Assembly (NCBI GenBank): GCA_028706695.1
Contig: JAQTVU010000129.1
Location: forward strand, 1-7,033
From: Mycobacterium sp.
GTDB lineage: Bacteria; Actinomycetota; Actinomycetes; Mycobacteriales; Mycobacteriaceae
Length of the DNA stretch: 7,033 nucleotides
Direction of reading: 5' to 3'
The translations under genes were made by a program, and so were the position numbers. Under the pieces are notes generated by a model that searched no databases, had not been told where the DNA came from, and worked only from the letters and a program-made list of their open reading frames with translations. Each line of letters starts with the position of its first letter. Position 1 is the stretch's first letter. This document shows positions 5,759 through 7,033 of the stretch, piece by piece.

Positions 5759-5872
5759 ATGGCGGCGACAGCCTCGTGGCGGTTCCGCTTCGTGTCGGTT
5801 CGCCACGACGACCCGTTGGCGCGGCCGTTGCTCACCGGGTTGCGAACAGCTGGCGGTTTTGTTGGCCAGTAG
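5759..5872 (+). pseudogene. Truncated N-terminus of a probable GNAT acetyltransferase
   Basis: An ATG five bases after the DUF3054 stop opens a 37-codon frame. Its first 28 residues (MAATASWRFRFVSVRHDD followed by PLARPLLTGL) resemble the start of small mycobacterial GNAT N-acetyltransferases, where a DDPxxxPLL motif is usually followed by an acidic EY(S/D)xRYG-type helix. Here the frame instead reads RTAGGFVGQ and stops. No acetyl-CoA binding loop (Q/RxxGxG/A) is present. The change coincides with a shift to AT-richer, repeat-bearing sequence at about 5840-5850, so the gene seems to have been cut by a deletion or insertion. The family assignment rests on a short stretch and remembered relatives. 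The alternative is a non-coding tail. Confidence 0.45.
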
Positions 5873-5880
5873 TGGCTAAA
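5850..5880 (+). repeat. Inverted repeat and a first pair of 10-bp phased repeats
   Basis: CTGGC at 5850-5854 and GCCAG at 5865-5869 form a 5-bp inverted repeat around a 10-base loop. Overlapping it, GTTGGCCAGT (5861-5870) and the weaker AGTGGCTAAA (5871-5880) resemble the units of the triplet at 5951-5980 and lie in the same 10-base phase, 90 bases upstream. It sits at the proposed left edge of the acquired segment and could be a protein-binding or end sequence of that segment. Nothing identifies the protein. Confidence 0.4.
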
Positions 5881-5950
5881 TGGACTTGTCGGACCTCTCT
5901 GGGAGTATCTGGGTAGCGAGCCCGGTATTCGCGGTTTATGGTACTGGTTT

Positions 5951-5980
5951 GTTGGTCAATATTGGTCATTATTGGTTGCC
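5951..5980 (+). repeat. Three 10-bp tandem repeats (iteron- or operator-like)
   Basis: GTTGGTCAAT, ATTGGTCATT and ATTGGTTGCC follow one another without gaps. The core TTGGTCA begins at 5952 and 5962, and TTGGTTG at 5972, so one site per helical turn faces the same side of the DNA. The surrounding 60 bases (5931-5990) contain only 26 G or C, far below the rest of the window. The repeats end 23 bases before the ATG at 6004, with a Shine-Dalgarno-like AGGAAG (5988-5993) between. They could be operator sites for the gene that follows or iterons of a replication or excision region. Confidence 0.7.
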
Positions 5981-6003
5981 GTTTGTCAGGAAGATGTGCG
6001 GAG

Positions 6004-6147
6004 ATGAGCGGTAGAGGTGCTGGTAAGACGGTGACTCGGCCGGCCGCGGCGAAGCGGCTGGGCATCAAAGTTGCTGATCTGCCTGATCTCGGTAGGCCGT
6101 GGACCGGGAGGTCGCCGAGGCGCAGCGCGACGCGCCGGAGTGGTTGA
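6004..6147 (+). pseudogene. Out-of-frame N-terminal piece of the following gene
   Basis: ATG 6004 has AGGAAG ten bases upstream and opens a frame of 47 residues. Residues 1-30 look genuine: MSGRGAGKTV then TRPAAAKRLGIKVADLPDL, a short helical, DNA-binding-like segment (AAAKRLGIKVADL). After about residue 31 the frame turns into arginine- and serine-rich noise, while at the same point (6099-6102) another frame begins a clearly coding stretch, DREVAEAQRDAPEWL. One missing base between about 6085 and 6101 would join the two into a protein of roughly 310 residues. No slippery heptamer is visible, so programmed frameshifting is unlikely; mutation or a sequencing error is more probable. Whether this piece really belongs to the downstream gene needs homologues. 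Confidence 0.5.
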
Positions 6148-6938
6148 GGCGTGCGCGTGCGGCGCGGGCCGAGGCGGACCGGCTGCGCGGGGCGCGCCGT
6201 GCTGCTATTCTGGCGCGGCGGCGCGGCTTCCAGTACCCGGACATTACTGAGCCGGCAATAAATTTCGCGGGAGATTTCGCCCGCGGGCATCTGCTGGATT
6301 TTCTGCACGACGCGCTGGACGACACCGCCGCGGACACCTATGTCGTCGACAGTGGATACGACGTGTCGACCCACGCTCGGCGCGCCGGTGAGACCAACCG
6401 TGAACGCGTCCGGCGCGGCCAACCGCTGTCCGAGTCCGACGAGTGCGGCCTGTACGGCCGGTTCCGGGAGTCTGGAACGCTTGGCGACCTATTCCACGCG
6501 ACAACCGGCAACACTGTGCCGACGTTTGTGTCCGGTTCCGGACTGGCCGCCGAAACATTCGCCGACGAGTGGGATCACCGCTGGCCGCTGCAAACCCTCG
6601 GCCACGCCTACATGGTCGCCGATCATGTGCTGCGCGGTGAGGTTGAGACCTTGGAAACGATCGCCGAGGTTCCGTTGGGCGACAAATGCGATTACGCCAG
6701 AACCGACCACCGCGCCTGCGGGCATGACGCAGATGTGGTGGCCTTGGCCGACCAGGCCCTGTTCACGTGGACCGAACACGACTGCCCGTTGCTCGATCCG
6801 GAAACGCTCGTCGACATGGACGCAGCGATCTCGGCGCTTCCCCGGATGCTGTTGGCGGCGCGGCGACGGTGGGATCAGACCGAGTTGCTGGCCGCCGCGC
6901 TCGCGGGAATCGCTGTCGAGGATGCGGCCGATGGCTAA
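6099..6938 (+). CDS. Unrecognised protein of a probable mobile or acquired segment
   Basis: A 279-codon open frame that I cannot assign to a family. Its start at GTG 6099 is poor: there is little ribosome binding signal, a TAG lies just upstream in frame, and the true N-terminus probably lies in another frame from 6004. Visible parts are a charged, Ala/Arg-rich helix likely to form a coiled coil (about 1-42, AEAQRDAPEWLRRARAARAEA), a mixed acidic region (50-130), a segment rich in conserved-looking aromatics (ADEWDHRWPLQTLGHAYM, 155-172), and a possible metal site with Cys197, His204, Cys207 and His209. The C-terminal 240-270 is an amphipathic helix pair. No signal peptide or membrane segment is seen. 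It is followed, with overlap, by an ATG leading to a helix-turn-helix gene, so the two look like an operon. The AT-richer leader, phased repeats and broken frames suggest a transferred, decaying element. Enzymatic function is unknown. Confidence 0.65.
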   Translation: MDREVAEAQRDAPEWLRRARAARAEADRLRGARRAAILARRRGFQYPDITEPAINFAGDFARGHLLDFLHDALDDTAADTYVVDSGYDVSTHARRAGETNRERVRRGQPLSESDECGLYGRFRESGTLGDLFHATTGNTVPTFVSGSGLAAETFADEWDHRWPLQTLGHAYMVADHVLRGEVETLETIAEVPLGDKCDYARTDHRACGHDADVVALADQALFTWTEHDCPLLDPETLVDMDAAISALPRMLLAARRRWDQTELLAAALAGIAVEDAADG

Positions 6939-6957
6939 CCGCGGCCCCGACGATTAG

Positions 6958-7033
6958 GTGTCGGCGCCCGCGGCGGCGCACCGGTTGGGGCTGTCGACGC
7001 GCACGTTGCGCCGCTACACCCATGAGGGTCGGC
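6958..7033 (+). CDS. Helix-turn-helix protein, N-terminal part (partial, start uncertain)
   Basis: The window ends 25 codons into this gene. The visible residues AAAHRLGLSTRTLRRYTHEGR are a helix-turn-helix of the MerR/excisionase kind (Ala-x-x-Leu-Gly-Leu-Ser-x-x-Thr-Leu-Arg-Arg-Tyr). Such domains open excisionases, MerR regulators and the serine recombinases of IS607-type elements, where Tyr-x-x-x-Gly-x-(L/I) also follows. I start it at GTG 6958, but the more natural start is ATG 6931. That ATG overlaps the end of the previous gene in the manner of operon genes and is in the same frame, yet it is separated by a TAG at 6955-6957 after MANRGPDD. Either GTG 6958 is used, or the TAG is a nonsense mutation in a dying gene. 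The AGG before GTG 6958 is too close to be a good ribosome site. The domain call is sound; the full protein type cannot be told here. Confidence 0.6.
   Translation, partial: MSAPAAAHRLGLSTRTLRRYTHEGR

Noticed and set aside
5897..5915. GTATCTGGGTA near 5905 resembles the minus-strand text of the 15-bp tandem repeat (GTATCTGGG).
   Set aside because: Only about nine bases match and there is no further repeat unit, so it may be chance.
6085..6101. Programmed -1 ribosomal frameshift joining the two frames.
   Set aside because: No X-XXY-YYZ slippery heptamer is present at the junction, so a mutation or sequencing error is the simpler explanation.
7..7033. CRISPR array, tRNA or rRNA genes, complete insertion sequence with terminal inverted repeats.
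   Set aside because: I looked for regularly spaced repeats, tRNA-like T-loops and matched element ends and found none. The acquired segment's right end is outside the window.

Overview
The window looks like chromosomal DNA of a nontuberculous Mycobacterium or a close relative. It is GC-rich, uses GTG starts, and has densely packed FadE-type acyl-CoA dehydrogenase genes. Several genes match, by remembered sequence and order, the M. tuberculosis neighbourhoods Rv0389-Rv0390 (purT and a rhodanese) and Rv0398c-fadE7-Rv0401. No database search was possible, so family names rest on recognised motifs and remembered relatives.

Layout. (1) Positions 1-778, plus strand: the 3' end of purT, overlapped by 4 bases by a small rhodanese gene. 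(2) 779-1215: no intact gene. metZ, which follows the rhodanese in M. tuberculosis as I recall it, is absent here. A minus-strand stretch with a strong Shine-Dalgarno but broken frames may be a gene remnant. (3) 1216-1827, minus: a secreted four-cysteine protein of the Rv0398c type. (4) 1828-2203: a degenerate spacer, ending in a 15-bp tandem repeat (2161-2220) that has copied the 3' end and stop codon of the next gene. (5) 2204-5322, minus: a tight three-gene operon in the order short-chain dehydrogenase (BadH-like), FadE7 (glutaryl-CoA-dehydrogenase-like) and a long-chain-type FadE. (6) 5391-5753, plus: a small four-helix membrane protein (DUF3054, Rv0401-like). Its start faces the operon across 68 bp that carry two apparently leaderless promoters. 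(7) 5759-about 5845: the beginning of a probable GNAT acetyltransferase, cut off where the DNA changes character. (8) About 5845-7033: a likely acquired, decaying segment. It has an AT-richer leader with 10-bp phased repeats, an unrecognised protein gene whose N-terminus lies in another frame, and the start of a helix-turn-helix gene preceded by an in-frame TAG.

How the genes may work together. The BadH-like enzyme would oxidise a beta-hydroxy (possibly alicyclic) acyl-CoA. The long-chain-type FadE would start rounds of beta-oxidation on the chain released by ring opening. FadE7 would dehydrogenate and decarboxylate glutaryl-CoA to crotonyl-CoA. This matches the logic of cyclohexanecarboxylate breakdown through pimeloyl-CoA. 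The ligase, hydratase and ring hydrolase are not in the window, so the pathway is an inference. The most unusual structures are the stop-codon minisatellite, the back-to-back leaderless promoters, and the right-hand segment with its truncated acetyltransferase, phased repeats and two apparent reading-frame lesions.
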